A stretch of DNA of 40,165 nt from Bacteroidales bacterium (GTDB lineage: Bacteria; Bacteroidota; Bacteroidia; Bacteroidales; Muribaculaceae): positions 1 through 40,165 of the forward strand of contig JAAVFI010000043.1 in the NCBI GenBank assembly GCA_014800815.1, read 5' to 3'. A model generated the notes under the pieces. It saw only the letters and a list, made by a program, of their open reading frames with translations. It was not told the DNA's origin and ran no database searches. The translations under genes and the position numbers were made by a program. Below, one piece after another: positions 17,539-24,879 of the stretch; position 1 is the stretch's first letter; every line of letters begins with the position of its first letter.

Positions 17539-18375
17539 TTATTCGGGGAGCGCGAGGGTGCCTTCGGGAGTGATGACAATTTTCTTGTCGCGGTAGAGGT
17601 GTCCTACGGCTTTCTTGAAGTCTTTCTTCGAGCAGGAGAATATCATCTCGATTACCTCGGGGGCAGTCTTGTCGCCTACCGGGGCGGCGCCGGCCTGAGC
17701 GAGGTGGGCGAGGATGCGTTCGCCAAGCTCGTCCTGACGTTTGCGGGCCTTGTCGTTGAGAGTCAGGTCGATTTTGCCGTCGGGGCGCACCTGCTTTACA
17801 AAGGCTGTTACGGTCTCTTCAAGCTCTATCGGGCGGAAGATTTCGTTGGCGTATATTATGCCGCGGTGGAGATTGTCTACTATCACCTTGTAGCCGATTG
17901 GCGTGTGCTCTACTACGAGCGCAGATACTTTCTGTCCCGGACGGTAGTCGGGATAGGCGTTGCCGAGAAATTTCTCTACTTTGGCCGATGCCACTACGCG
18001 GTTGGAGGTCTTGTCGACGTAGACATACACGAGGTATATGCCGCCGCGACGCATCTTTACTTTCTGCTCGCTGTAGGGCACGAGGAGGTCTTTGGGCAGG
18101 CCCCAGTCCATGAATGCGCCTACGTCGTTCACGGCATTCACGCTTAGAAATGCAAATTCGCCTACTGTTGCGTAGGGGTGCTCGGTTACGGCCACGGGAC
18201 GGTCGTCCGAGTCATTGTATACGAATACTTCGAGCTGCTGCCCGACTTCATGTTCTTCGGGGAGGTAGCGTGCCGGAAGGAGGACTTCTTCGTCTTCTCC
18301 GGGGCGTGAGAGATATGCACCGAAATCTACCAATCGGCGTATCTCCATTGTCTGATATTTTCCTAATTCTATCAT
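17539..18375 (-). CDS. CvfB/YitL-family S1-like RNA-binding protein
   Basis: CvfB proteins are RNA-binding regulators built of S1-type OB folds with a C-terminal winged helix; in staphylococci the homologue affects virulence gene expression. The 278-residue protein starts with an S1-like domain (GKYQTMEIRRLVDFGAYL, EVLLPARYLP), a second in the middle (VGAFMDWGLPKDLLVPYSEQ) and a third (GYKVIVDNLHRGIIYANEIF, VRPDGKIDLTL). It ends with a winged-helix segment (EMIFSCSKKDFKKAVGHLYRDKKI), matching the family in order and length. Such proteins are sometimes mislabelled as GntR-type regulators. The gene stands alone. Upstream, TTACTTTG (18433-18426) is one base off the usual -7 box. Confidence 0.85.
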   Translation of the reverse strand: MIELGKYQTMEIRRLVDFGAYLSRPGEDEEVLLPARYLPEEHEVGQQLEVFVYNDSDDRPVAVTEHPYATVGEFAFLSVNAVNDVGAFMDWGLPKDLLVPYSEQKVKMRRGGIYLVYVYVDKTSNRVVASAKVEKFLGNAYPDYRPGQKVSALVVEHTPIGYKVIVDNLHRGIIYANEIFRPIELEETVTAFVKQVRPDGKIDLTLNDKARKRQDELGERILAHLAQAGAAPVGDKTAPEVIEMIFSCSKKDFKKAVGHLYRDKKIVITPEGTLALPE

Positions 18376-18442
18376 CTATCGAGTGATTTTTAGAGTGCTT
18401 CGGGAGTAAATGCACTCTTAGGTTACAAAGTAACGATTTTTA

Positions 18443-18475
18443 TTTCGTCTGACAAGCGAAAAATGCTTAAATTTG
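18443..18475 (+). promoter_or_regulatory. Promoter of rsmG; decides its start codon
   Basis: TAAATTTG at 18468-18475 with TTTC at 18443-18446, 21 bases upstream, fits the Bacteroides promoter. The first ATG of the longest frame (18463) lies upstream of the predicted transcription start (about 18480), so translation must begin further in, at 18529. Confidence 0.55.
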
Positions 18476-18528
18476 CATACAGCTTATATACATTACAACA
18501 TTTAACATACCCGATTGTTTCAACTGAT

Positions 18529-19182
18529 ATGGAAAGTGACGGCATCCAACTGATATTGAAATATTTTCCCAATCTGAGCGATGAGCAGCGCAAGGCTTTC
18601 GAAGCTCTTGAGGCTCTCTACACGGAGTGGAATTCGCGCATCAACGTGATATCGCGCGCCGATACCGGCAATCTCTATTGCCGACACGTGCTCCATTCGC
18701 TCGCTTTGGCAGCCTTCTTCGGCGAACTCGAAGAGGGCACGACGATGCTGGACCTCGGCACCGGCGGCGGATTCCCCGGTATCCCCCTGGCTATCTTCTA
18801 CCCGCAGTGCCGCTTCCACCTTGTGGACCGCATCGGCAAGAAGATACGCGTAGCGTCGGAAATTGCGGCTGCCATAGGGCTGAAGAATGTCACATTCCAC
18901 CACGGCGATTCGGGCGAGTGCCACGATAAGTACGACTATGTGGTGAGTCGTGCGGTGATGTCGCTCGACGGTCTTATCAAGGCTTGCGCCAAGAATATCG
19001 ACCTCGCGAGTCCTCGTGTCAACCGCTATTCTCCCGGCCTCGTGTGCCTTAAAGGCGGCGATCTCGCCGACGAAATCAAGGCGGTGCGTCGCCCCGTAAT
19101 CGAACTGCCCATTAATGAGTTTTTCAACGAGCCTTTCTTCGATACAAAGGAGATAGTCTACGTTCCATTCGGTAAACGTTAA
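18529..19182 (+). CDS. rsmG: 16S rRNA (guanine-527-N7) methyltransferase RsmG (GidB)
   Basis: Methylates N7 of G527 in 16S rRNA using S-adenosylmethionine. From ATG 18529 the protein has 217 residues, the family's usual length. The frame can be extended to 18463, but the extra 22 residues are not family-like and the promoter box overlaps that start. Visible motifs are the N-terminal helical part (YTEWNSRINVISR, with HVLHSLALA), the cofactor loop LDLGTGGGFPGIPLAI, and the VSRAVMSLDGL segment followed by CLKGG. The 3' end abuts a 168-bp fold-back element that fills the gap to the next gene. Confidence 0.93.
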   Translation: MESDGIQLILKYFPNLSDEQRKAFEALEALYTEWNSRINVISRADTGNLYCRHVLHSLALAAFFGELEEGTTMLDLGTGGGFPGIPLAIFYPQCRFHLVDRIGKKIRVASEIAAAIGLKNVTFHHGDSGECHDKYDYVVSRAVMSLDGLIKACAKNIDLASPRVNRYSPGLVCLKGGDLADEIKAVRRPVIELPINEFFNEPFFDTKEIVYVPFGKR

Positions 19183-19185
19183 GTG

Positions 19186-19353
19186 ATAAGTAAGTCATGA
19201 AAATTATTTTATATCACTCTTTGAGTAGTTGTGGCAATCTTCGTGCTTACTCATCAGTCGTTATGGAGCCCCATAACTCCTTCTTCGCAAGTACGAATCT
19301 CGCTCATAACTACTTCAAATTTTAATATAAACTAATTTACAAGACTTACTTAT
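19186..19353. repeat. 168-bp fold-back palindrome filling the rsmG-MBL gap
   Basis: The whole intergenic gap is one imperfect inverted repeat. The left arm, 19186-19266, and the reverse complement of the right arm, 19271-19353, agree at about 62 of 81 aligned positions with only two single-base gaps. The outer 11 bases (ATAAGTAAGTC) and the inner 7 (GTTATGG) are perfect, and the loop is AGCC. The left end starts three bases after the rsmG stop; the right end includes the first two bases of the next gene's ATG. It is either a fold-back (MITE-like) insertion or a long RNA hairpin controlling the downstream gene. The 12-mer TAAGTAAGTCAT recurs at 32605. Confidence 0.8.
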
Positions 19354-20005
19354 GATAAAAGTTAAGCAATTCGTATTCAATCCGTTCGGAGTAAATACAT
19401 ATGTGGTGTGGGATTCGACCACCCGCGAAGCCCTCGTGGTTGACCCCGGCATGACCTCGGCTGCCGAGACTCAGGAATTTGACAAGTATATAAGCGATAA
19501 TGAACTGACGGTCAAGCAGATTGTCAATACTCACCTTCACCTCGACCATTGCTTCGGCGACAACTATGTGCGCGACCGCTACGGCGTGAAAGTGTCGGCG
19601 AATGTGGCTGATGCTCCGCTTGGCGAAGGCCTTGGCATGCAGGCGCGTAACTTCGGCATGATTCTTCCTGCCGGCGCCGACAAGGGCGTGACTATCGACG
19701 TGCCTCTCAAAGAAGGCGACGTGATAACTTTCGGCGATGAGAAAATGTATGTTATCGAAGTTGCCGGCCATTCGCCCGGTGGTATCGCATTGTATTGTCC
19801 TACAGGGTCTTTCGCAATAGTTGGCGACAGCATCTTCCGAGGCTCTATAGGCCGAACCGACCTCCCCGGCGGCGATCATGCCACCCTCATAGCAAATCTG
19901 CGCAACAAGATTTTGACTCTTCCCGACGGCACCCGTCTGCTCCCCGGTCACAACGGCTCCACTACCGTGGCCGACGAAAAAGCCACAAATCCGTTCGTCC
20001 GCTAA
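19352..20005 (+). CDS. Metallo-beta-lactamase-fold hydrolase (glyoxalase II-like)
   Basis: A single-domain cytoplasmic metal hydrolase of the GloB/YcbL-like group, which cleaves thioesters such as hydroxyacyl-glutathione; the true substrate here is unknown, since many Bacteroidota lack glutathione. The 217 residues carry the zinc motif HLHLDH (61-66, preceded by T60), further ligands in AGHSPGG near 140 and VGDSIF near 157, and the last histidine in LLPGHNG near 201. It lacks the long C-terminal domain of true glyoxalase II. I see no promoter of its own. Its start codon is embedded in the end of the 168-bp palindrome, so expression probably depends on read-through from rsmG and on that structure. 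Confidence 0.88.
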   Translation: MIKVKQFVFNPFGVNTYVVWDSTTREALVVDPGMTSAAETQEFDKYISDNELTVKQIVNTHLHLDHCFGDNYVRDRYGVKVSANVADAPLGEGLGMQARNFGMILPAGADKGVTIDVPLKEGDVITFGDEKMYVIEVAGHSPGGIALYCPTGSFAIVGDSIFRGSIGRTDLPGGDHATLIANLRNKILTLPDGTRLLPGHNGSTTVADEKATNPFVR

Positions 20006-20014
20006 GCCTGCTTT

Positions 20015-20102
20015 CACATCTTTCGTACATAAAATGTGGGTGTAATCACATTATTCGTACATAAAATGTGATTGTACACACACTTTTCGTACATAAAATG
20101 TG
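20015..20102. promoter_or_regulatory. Three 24-bp dyads at exact 32-bp period (operator-like array)
   Basis: Dyads at 20015-20038, 20047-20070 and 20079-20102 each have CACA and TGTG outer arms and a GTAC centre; the third also pairs TTT with AAA between them. All share the right part TTCGTACATAAAATGTG. The period is exactly 32 bases, close to three helical turns, so bound proteins would sit on one face of the DNA. The last dyad ends 32 bases before the -7 box of the ATPase gene. This looks like a cooperative operator for that gene. A weaker TGTG/CACA pair also brackets the -7 box (20131-20148). Confidence 0.7.
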
Positions 20103-20134
20103 ATTGAGGCTCTTGCTTTTCTTGTTTTTATGTG

Positions 20135-20142
20135 TAACTTTG
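20135..20142 (+). promoter_or_regulatory. Promoter -7 box of the DUF4143 ATPase gene (TAACTTTG)
   Basis: An exact TAnnTTTG match 19 bases before the ATG, giving a leader of only about a dozen bases. The -33 region is poor, which would fit a promoter needing an activator bound to the upstream dyads. Confidence 0.55.
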
Positions 20143-20161
20143 CACACATAAAGTATTTGAT

Positions 20162-21445
20162 ATGGAAAGATTTGCAATAAAAGACCTCTTGAAATGGAAG
20201 GAATCGGCCCGACGCAAGCCCCTGATAATAGAAGGTGCGCGTCAGGTGGGAAAGACATGGCTCGTCAAGGAGTTTGCCTCGCGCTACTACGACAATATCG
20301 CCTATGTCAATTTTGAGGAACAGATATTTCTGCGGTCTCTTTTTGCAACCGACTTCAATGCTGAAAGAATCTTAGACGCAATCAGTGCGGCTACGCACAC
20401 TACCATAGTTCCCGGCAAAACGCTGATATTTCTTGATGAAATTCAGGAGGCCGAGAATGGCATAACGTCGTTGAAGTATTTCCGCGAAAATGCTCCAGAC
20501 CAACATATTATAGCAGCCGGAAGTCTTCTGGGTCTTGAACTCCACAAGCAGTCGTCGTTCCCGGTAGGAAAGGTGCAGTTCCTCACGCTACGGCCGATGT
20601 GCTATCTCGAATTCCTCGCAGCAGTGGGGGAGGAGCGCCTTGTCGGATTTATTTCGGAGGGAGATTGGAAGAATATCAACATGTTTGCTCCGCGACTGCG
20701 TGAATTGCTGAAGCAGTACTACTATGTGGGCGGTATGCCCGAAGCAGTGCTTGAATTCAGCCGTAGCCGCGATTGGGCCGAAGTGCGTGAAATTCAGAAC
20801 GAAATACTCAAGAGCTACGATTTCGATTTCTCAAAGCATGCCCCCTCGGAAATCGTTCCCCGCATCAGAATGTTGTGGAATTCGTTGCCGTCTCAGCTCA
20901 GTAAGGAAAACCGCAAGTTTATCTATGGGCTTGTCAAGGAAGGTGCCCGTGCGAGAGAGTATGAAATTGCACTCCAATGGCTCTTGGACGGAGGCCTTAT
21001 ACATAAGGTGTCGGATGTGTCGGCTCCGCGTATCCCGCTGAAAAGTTATGAAGATAAGAGCGCATTCAAATTATTTGCTCTTGATATCGGCCTGCTCGGA
21101 GCTATGTGCGGCCTTGACTCGGCCACTATTGTGGAGGGAAATCGTATCTTCACCGAATTTAAGGGTGCTCTCACAGAGCAATATGTGCTCCAGGAGTTGC
21201 TTTTGCGCTATGAGCCGTACTATTATGCAAAGGCCAACAGCAGGCTTGAGATTGACTTCCTCATACAGCGCAATGAAGAGGTGATACCCATTGAAGTTAA
21301 AGCCGAAGAGAATCTTAAAGCTAAGAGCCTCAGGCAATTTGTGACCGATAATTCTACAGCCACGGCCTATCGCGTGTCGATGTCGGACTATAGGGCAGAG
21401 GAATGGATGACAAACATTCCGCTCTACGCTGTGTCGACAATATGA
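20162..21445 (+). CDS. AAA ATPase with DUF4143 domain
   Basis: A member of the large AAA_14/DUF4143 family of P-loop ATPases, common as solitary, variable genes in Bacteroidales; the cellular role is unknown. The 427 residues have Walker A GARQVGKT (25-32), Walker B LIFLDEIQE (88-96), an arginine-containing FLTLRPMCYLEFL segment near 140, a helical middle, and a DUF4143 C-terminus with a restriction-endonuclease-like pattern (RLEIDFLIQ, then IPIEVKAEENLK), suggesting a PD-(D/E)XK-type fold that may or may not be catalytic. It is a single-gene unit preceded by three phased dyads. Its TAA-less end converges on the TPR gene with three bases between the stops. Confidence 0.88.
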   Translation: MERFAIKDLLKWKESARRKPLIIEGARQVGKTWLVKEFASRYYDNIAYVNFEEQIFLRSLFATDFNAERILDAISAATHTTIVPGKTLIFLDEIQEAENGITSLKYFRENAPDQHIIAAGSLLGLELHKQSSFPVGKVQFLTLRPMCYLEFLAAVGEERLVGFISEGDWKNINMFAPRLRELLKQYYYVGGMPEAVLEFSRSRDWAEVREIQNEILKSYDFDFSKHAPSEIVPRIRMLWNSLPSQLSKENRKFIYGLVKEGARAREYEIALQWLLDGGLIHKVSDVSAPRIPLKSYEDKSAFKLFALDIGLLGAMCGLDSATIVEGNRIFTEFKGALTEQYVLQELLLRYEPYYYAKANSRLEIDFLIQRNEEVIPIEVKAEENLKAKSLRQFVTDNSTATAYRVSMSDYRAEEWMTNIPLYAVSTI

Positions 21446-21448
21446 TTT

Positions 21449-22297
21449 TTACTTAAAAAGCTCCTGAGCTTTTACGGGATTGAGGCCGAGCTTGACTGCG
21501 CGGTCGGCATCGGCGTGTGCCTGGTCGAGAATGTAGCGGTCGCGGTTGAGCATCGCGCGATAGTAGTAGAGCTCGGGGTCGTCGGGGAACTGTTCCAGAC
21601 CTTCGGCGAGTGTTGCCGAGGCATCGGAGAGGCGTTCTTCGGCAAGCTGACATCCTGCGAGAGCGGCGTAGTATTCGGCTGAGGGTTCGGCTTTTATCAG
21701 TCGCTCGTAGTAGGGGATTGCCTGGCGGTTGCGCTGAGTGAGGGCGTAGAGAGCCGAGAGTGCTATGGCCGTATCGGTGCCGTCGGGGTCTTGCGAGGCG
21801 AGCACGGCGAAATCTTTTTCTGCAGTGTCGAGTTGGCCCGAGTAGAGGGCAATTGTGCCGTGGTAGAAGCGGGCGTCGAGATTGAGAGAGTCCACTTCAA
21901 GCACTGCGCCGAAATCTTCCATTGCCTCTTTGTCGCGGCCTGCTTTCAGGAGCACGCGGGCGCGGTTGGCGCGGACTATACGCATTGCCGGAGCAAGCTT
22001 ATGCGCTTCGTTGAGGGTGGCGAGGGCGAGGGAGTCCTGCCCCATGAAGCTGTAAATCATGCCGAGATTCGACATGAGAAGTATGTTTTCCGACGACTCC
22101 GGGCGAATCGACATTGCGTCGACAAGTCGGGCGGCGGCTTCTTCAAAGTTGCCGTCGGCTATAGCCTTGTCGGCCTGCCCGCAGAGCAGGAAGTAGGGGT
22201 CTTCTTCATCGTCGGGCACAGGGTTGGCCGCACGCATGGCAAAACCGCCGAGGAGCAGGAGGGCGGCGAGGCATAGGAGGAGTGAGGGGCGTTTCAT
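21449..22297 (-). CDS. Exported tetratricopeptide-repeat protein
   Basis: A periplasmic or membrane-anchored scaffold-type protein; no enzyme motif is visible. The 282 residues open with a hydrophobic signal (LLLCLAALLLLGGFAMRAA). After that come about six TPR units from residue 35 to the end, with the usual small-residue/aromatic spacing, for example ADKAIADGNFEEAAARLVDAMSIRP, ARVLLKAGRDKEAMEDFGAVLEVD and LNRDRYILDQAHADADRAVKLG. It is the last gene of a three-gene operon; its ATG overlaps the lgt stop (ATGA), so translation is coupled. What it does with Lgt or the symporter cannot be told from the sequence. Confidence 0.85.
   Translation of the reverse strand: MKRPSLLLCLAALLLLGGFAMRAANPVPDDEEDPYFLLCGQADKAIADGNFEEAAARLVDAMSIRPESSENILLMSNLGMIYSFMGQDSLALATLNEAHKLAPAMRIVRANRARVLLKAGRDKEAMEDFGAVLEVDSLNLDARFYHGTIALYSGQLDTAEKDFAVLASQDPDGTDTAIALSALYALTQRNRQAIPYYERLIKAEPSAEYYAALAGCQLAEERLSDASATLAEGLEQFPDDPELYYYRAMLNRDRYILDQAHADADRAVKLGLNPVKAQELFK
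21456..21473. terminator. Hairpin at the convergent ATPase/TPR gene ends
   Basis: AAAAGCTC (21456-21463) and GAGCTTTT (21466-21473) form a perfect hairpin ten bases after the ATPase stop. It lies inside the last codons of the opposite TPR gene, so one sequence serves as coding end and as probable terminator. Confidence 0.5.
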
Positions 22298-23157
22298 TTC
22301 ACCTTCTTTTTGTCGGGTTCGGGCGCGAATTTATTAGGATAGGCAATCTTTATACGCTTGTGCGTGAGTGCCCATATAATAAGGAAGACGCCGAGAAGCA
22401 CGAAGGGGATACTGAGGAGCTGGCCCATGTTGTACTTCATGGTGGCTTCGAAAGCAACCTGATCGTTCTTGATAAACTCGATGAGGAATCGTGTGCCGAA
22501 AGTGCCTACGAGGAAGGTGCCGAAGAGGAGTCCGGGACGTTCGCCTGCATTGCGGCGCCAGTACATATACATCATAAGGCCGAAGAGTGCGAGGTAGCAG
22601 AGCGCTTCGTAGATCTGGGTGGGATGACAGGCTACGCCCTCGTACATGGCATGCCACTCTGCCGAGCGAACAAACTTGAAGCCCCAGGGGAGGGTAGTGG
22701 CGTGGCCGAAAATCTCCGAGTTCATGAGGTTGCCGATGCGTATGAGGCAGCCAACGAGCGCTATAGCCACCGTCAGACGGTCGAATGTCCAGAGCGGGTT
22801 GCGCTTGGTGGTGAATATCGAGTAGAGAATCACCGCTATGATAATGCCGATGGCACCGCCGTGGCTGGCAAGACCGCCCTCCCACGTGGCGAGGATTTTC
22901 CAGGGGTGAGCGCTGTAGTAGTCCCATTGATAGAAGAATACGTGTCCGAGACGGGCTCCGACTATCGTAGCCACACCTACATATATAAGGAGGATGCTCA
23001 TCCAGCTTTCGGGAGCTCCCTCGCGCTTGTACATTTTCGCCACCACGTTGAATCCGAGCCAAAATCCTATTGCGAACATCAGTCCATACCAGCGTATGGT
23101 TATGAAACTGTCGATGAGTGCCGGGTTTACATCCCAGGTGATGTATTCTGCTATCAT
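22294..23157 (-). CDS. lgt: Prolipoprotein diacylglyceryl transferase
   Basis: Attaches diacylglycerol from phosphatidylglycerol to the lipobox cysteine of prolipoproteins, the first step of lipoprotein maturation at the inner membrane. The 287 residues match the family in length and show about seven membrane spans. Signature parts are GARLGHVFFY near 92, the HGGAIG motif near 123 with the essential histidine, and the Lgt signature RIGNLMNSEIFG near 160. HPTQIYEA and the arginine in TRFLIEF complete the pattern. It overlaps both neighbours by ATGA, lying between the AGCS symporter and the TPR gene. Its clients in this window would include SusD and at least three other lipoproteins. Confidence 0.96.
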   Translation of the reverse strand: MIAEYITWDVNPALIDSFITIRWYGLMFAIGFWLGFNVVAKMYKREGAPESWMSILLIYVGVATIVGARLGHVFFYQWDYYSAHPWKILATWEGGLASHGGAIGIIIAVILYSIFTTKRNPLWTFDRLTVAIALVGCLIRIGNLMNSEIFGHATTLPWGFKFVRSAEWHAMYEGVACHPTQIYEALCYLALFGLMMYMYWRRNAGERPGLLFGTFLVGTFGTRFLIEFIKNDQVAFEATMKYNMGQLLSIPFVLLGVFLIIWALTHKRIKIAYPNKFAPEPDKKKVK

Positions 23158-24563
23158 TTTGTCTGTTGTGTTTTATCCTTTTTGAAATGTTCTGAAGTAA
23201 TCTTGCGCACCTTGGGGCTGAGAGCCAGCACGGCAATCATGGTGGGTATAGCCATGAGCGCGTAGAAAAGGTCGCAGGCTCCGACTGCCGCCTCAAGAGG
23301 TACTACGGCGAAAACCACCAGCGAGGCGAGGAAGAACCACGAATAATATTTGGCCCTGCGTGTGCCGAAGAGGTAGCTCGCGCAGGTGGTGCCGTAGAAC
23401 GAGTAGGAGAACATCGAAGACATGGCGAAGCATATAACGATGCACATGAGCAGGATGTCGCCGGCGGGGATGCCTTTCGAGAATGCCTGCATTGCCACGG
23501 CGAGACCCTGCACGCCCTCAACGTTGATATCTCCGCAGAGAAGTATGGCGATAGCGGTGAGTGTGCATACGAGGCCGGAGTCGATGCTCGGTCCGAGCAT
23601 GGCTACGAGGCCTTCGCGGACGGGATTGTCGTTTTTCGATGCGCCGTGCATTATCGATGCCGTGCCGATGCCCGCGTCATTTACCAGAGCGGCGCGGCGT
23701 GCTCCTATTATGGCTATGCCTACGAGGGCTCCGAAGCCTGCCCTGAGATTGAACGCTTCAGTAAAGATGCTGCGGAATACGCCCGGCACGCCGTGTATGT
23801 TGGTGATGATGATGTAGAGCACCATTACGAAATAGAGACCCACCATGAAGGGAACCATTACCGTGGCCACACTTGCAATGCGTCGGATGCCTCCGAGAAT
23901 CACTATTGCCACAATAGTGGCTACCGCACAGCCGAAGAGGAGGCGGAAAGTGTGTACGTTGTCGAGTCCTATCACGCTGCCTGCCGCGCTCAGGAAATCG
24001 CTGCCTTCGAGGCCTTGGGGCGTGGTAAATGTGGCCATGAAAGCCTCCGTAAGCTGATTAGAGTTCATTATGCACATCGTGCCGAAAAGTCCGGCGATAG
24101 CGAAGAAGCGGGCCAGCGGCTTCCACTTCATGCCCAGACCTTGCTCGATGATGTGCATCGGACCGCCCTGCGACGCCCCTGTATCGTCTTTTCCGCGATA
24201 CATGATTGCGAGGACGCCTTCGTGGTATTTCGTGGCCATGCCCACGAGGGCGCTCACCCACATCCAGAATATCGCTCCCGGACCTCCGAGAACGAGCGCG
24301 ATAGCCACGCCGGCAATGTTGCCGAGGCCGATTGTGGCGGCGACTACCGATGCAAGTGCTTGAACTGATGATATCTGGCCGTCCTGCTTGCCCTTATCAG
24401 GCTTTCGGCGCAGCTCGGCGAGAGCTGCCGGAAGGCGACGCACAGATACAAATCCCGATGTTATAAAGAGATAAAGGCCACCACCGATAAGCAGGAAGAA
24501 GAGCGGGTATCCTCCGAGAACGTCGGCGGCATCGATTATAAATTGTCCTATTTTGTCCAGCAT
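23154..24563 (-). CDS. Sodium:alanine symporter (AGCS family)
   Basis: Imports alanine, glycine or a related amino acid with sodium across the inner membrane. From ATG 24563 the protein has 469 residues and about eleven membrane spans, with family motifs SVQALASVVAATIGLGNIAGVA near 70, GAIFWMWVSALVGMATKYHE near 98 and GGPMHIIEQGL near 136. The frame can be extended three codons to a TTG at 24572, but this TTG lies within the promoter box, so ATG 24563 is preferred; it also matches the usual start of the family. It leads the operon with lgt and the TPR gene. The promoter lies so close that the mRNA may have almost no leader. Confidence 0.92.
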   Translation of the reverse strand: MLDKIGQFIIDAADVLGGYPLFFLLIGGGLYLFITSGFVSVRRLPAALAELRRKPDKGKQDGQISSVQALASVVAATIGLGNIAGVAIALVLGGPGAIFWMWVSALVGMATKYHEGVLAIMYRGKDDTGASQGGPMHIIEQGLGMKWKPLARFFAIAGLFGTMCIMNSNQLTEAFMATFTTPQGLEGSDFLSAAGSVIGLDNVHTFRLLFGCAVATIVAIVILGGIRRIASVATVMVPFMVGLYFVMVLYIIITNIHGVPGVFRSIFTEAFNLRAGFGALVGIAIIGARRAALVNDAGIGTASIMHGASKNDNPVREGLVAMLGPSIDSGLVCTLTAIAILLCGDINVEGVQGLAVAMQAFSKGIPAGDILLMCIVICFAMSSMFSYSFYGTTCASYLFGTRRAKYYSWFFLASLVVFAVVPLEAAVGACDLFYALMAIPTMIAVLALSPKVRKITSEHFKKDKTQQTK

Positions 24564-24569
24564 AGGGTG

Positions 24570-24577
24570 CAAAGTTA
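24570..24577 (-). promoter_or_regulatory. Promoter -7 box of the AGCS-lgt-TPR operon (TAACTTTG)
   Basis: TAACTTTG (24577-24570, minus strand) with TTAG 19 bases upstream. The ATG at 24563 begins only six bases after the box, so the predicted mRNA is leaderless or nearly so unless another, unseen promoter lies further up. Confidence 0.5.
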
Positions 24578-24652
24578 CTACTTTTCGAGCGTATTGCTAA
24601 GCGTCGGTTGCACAATATTTGTTAAGAGTGCCGGGACTACGGTGGTGGGCAC

Positions 24653-24682
24653 AAAAAAAATCGGCTGTCTCCCGACAACCGA
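24653..24682 (-). terminator. Strong minus-strand terminator with no gene before it
   Basis: On the minus strand the sequence forms a nine-pair stem (TCGGTTGTC with GACAGCCGA, one G-U pair) with a GGGA loop, followed directly by eight T (24660-24653). On the plus strand the same stem contains a C-A mismatch and no U run, so it is built for minus-strand transcripts. No minus-strand gene lies upstream; the next gene, at 24880, is on the plus strand. Confidence 0.7.
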
Positions 24683-24879
24683 CAATCTTTAACCTTAAAT
24701 CTAATACCATGAAAAAACACAGTGCAAAATCAGTAATTATGCTTTTCTAACACAGTAAGCCGTGAAAATGTTTAACACCGTAGAGTGAATTAACTTAGTT
24801 TAACATAGACTTTCTTGAAAAATGGCTAAATTCGCACTCCGAAACACCAATTATCATCACAAGGCTTTAGGCTACTGCA
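24683..24879 (+). other. Leader region of the two-component operon, with a 13-residue ORF
   Basis: This stretch is AT-rich. It holds a small frame at 24709-24750 (MKKHSAKSVIMLF then TAA) that looks like the start of a signal peptide cut short, either a leader peptide or a gene remnant. A -7-like TAAATTCG lies at 24827-24834, one base off consensus, about 45 bases before the response regulator ATG. No RNA family is recognised. Together with the terminator and the AGCS promoter it makes up the 316-base gap 24564-24879. Confidence 0.35.

Noticed and set aside
18463-18528. 22-residue N-terminal extension of RsmG
   Set aside because: The promoter -7 box lies inside it, so the first ATG would not be on the mRNA, and the family starts near the ATG at 18529.
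19186-19353. Fold-back element considered as an invertible promoter
   Set aside because: The inside is itself palindromic across the whole length and holds no clear promoter box, so inversion would change little.
20015-20102. Three repeats considered as a CRISPR array
   Set aside because: The units are 24 bp with only 8 bp between them, too short for spacers, and the between-sequences partly resemble each other. No cas gene is near.
22282-23265. 327-codon plus-strand frame opposite lgt
   Set aside because: Lgt on the other strand has all family motifs and is overlapped properly by its operon neighbours.
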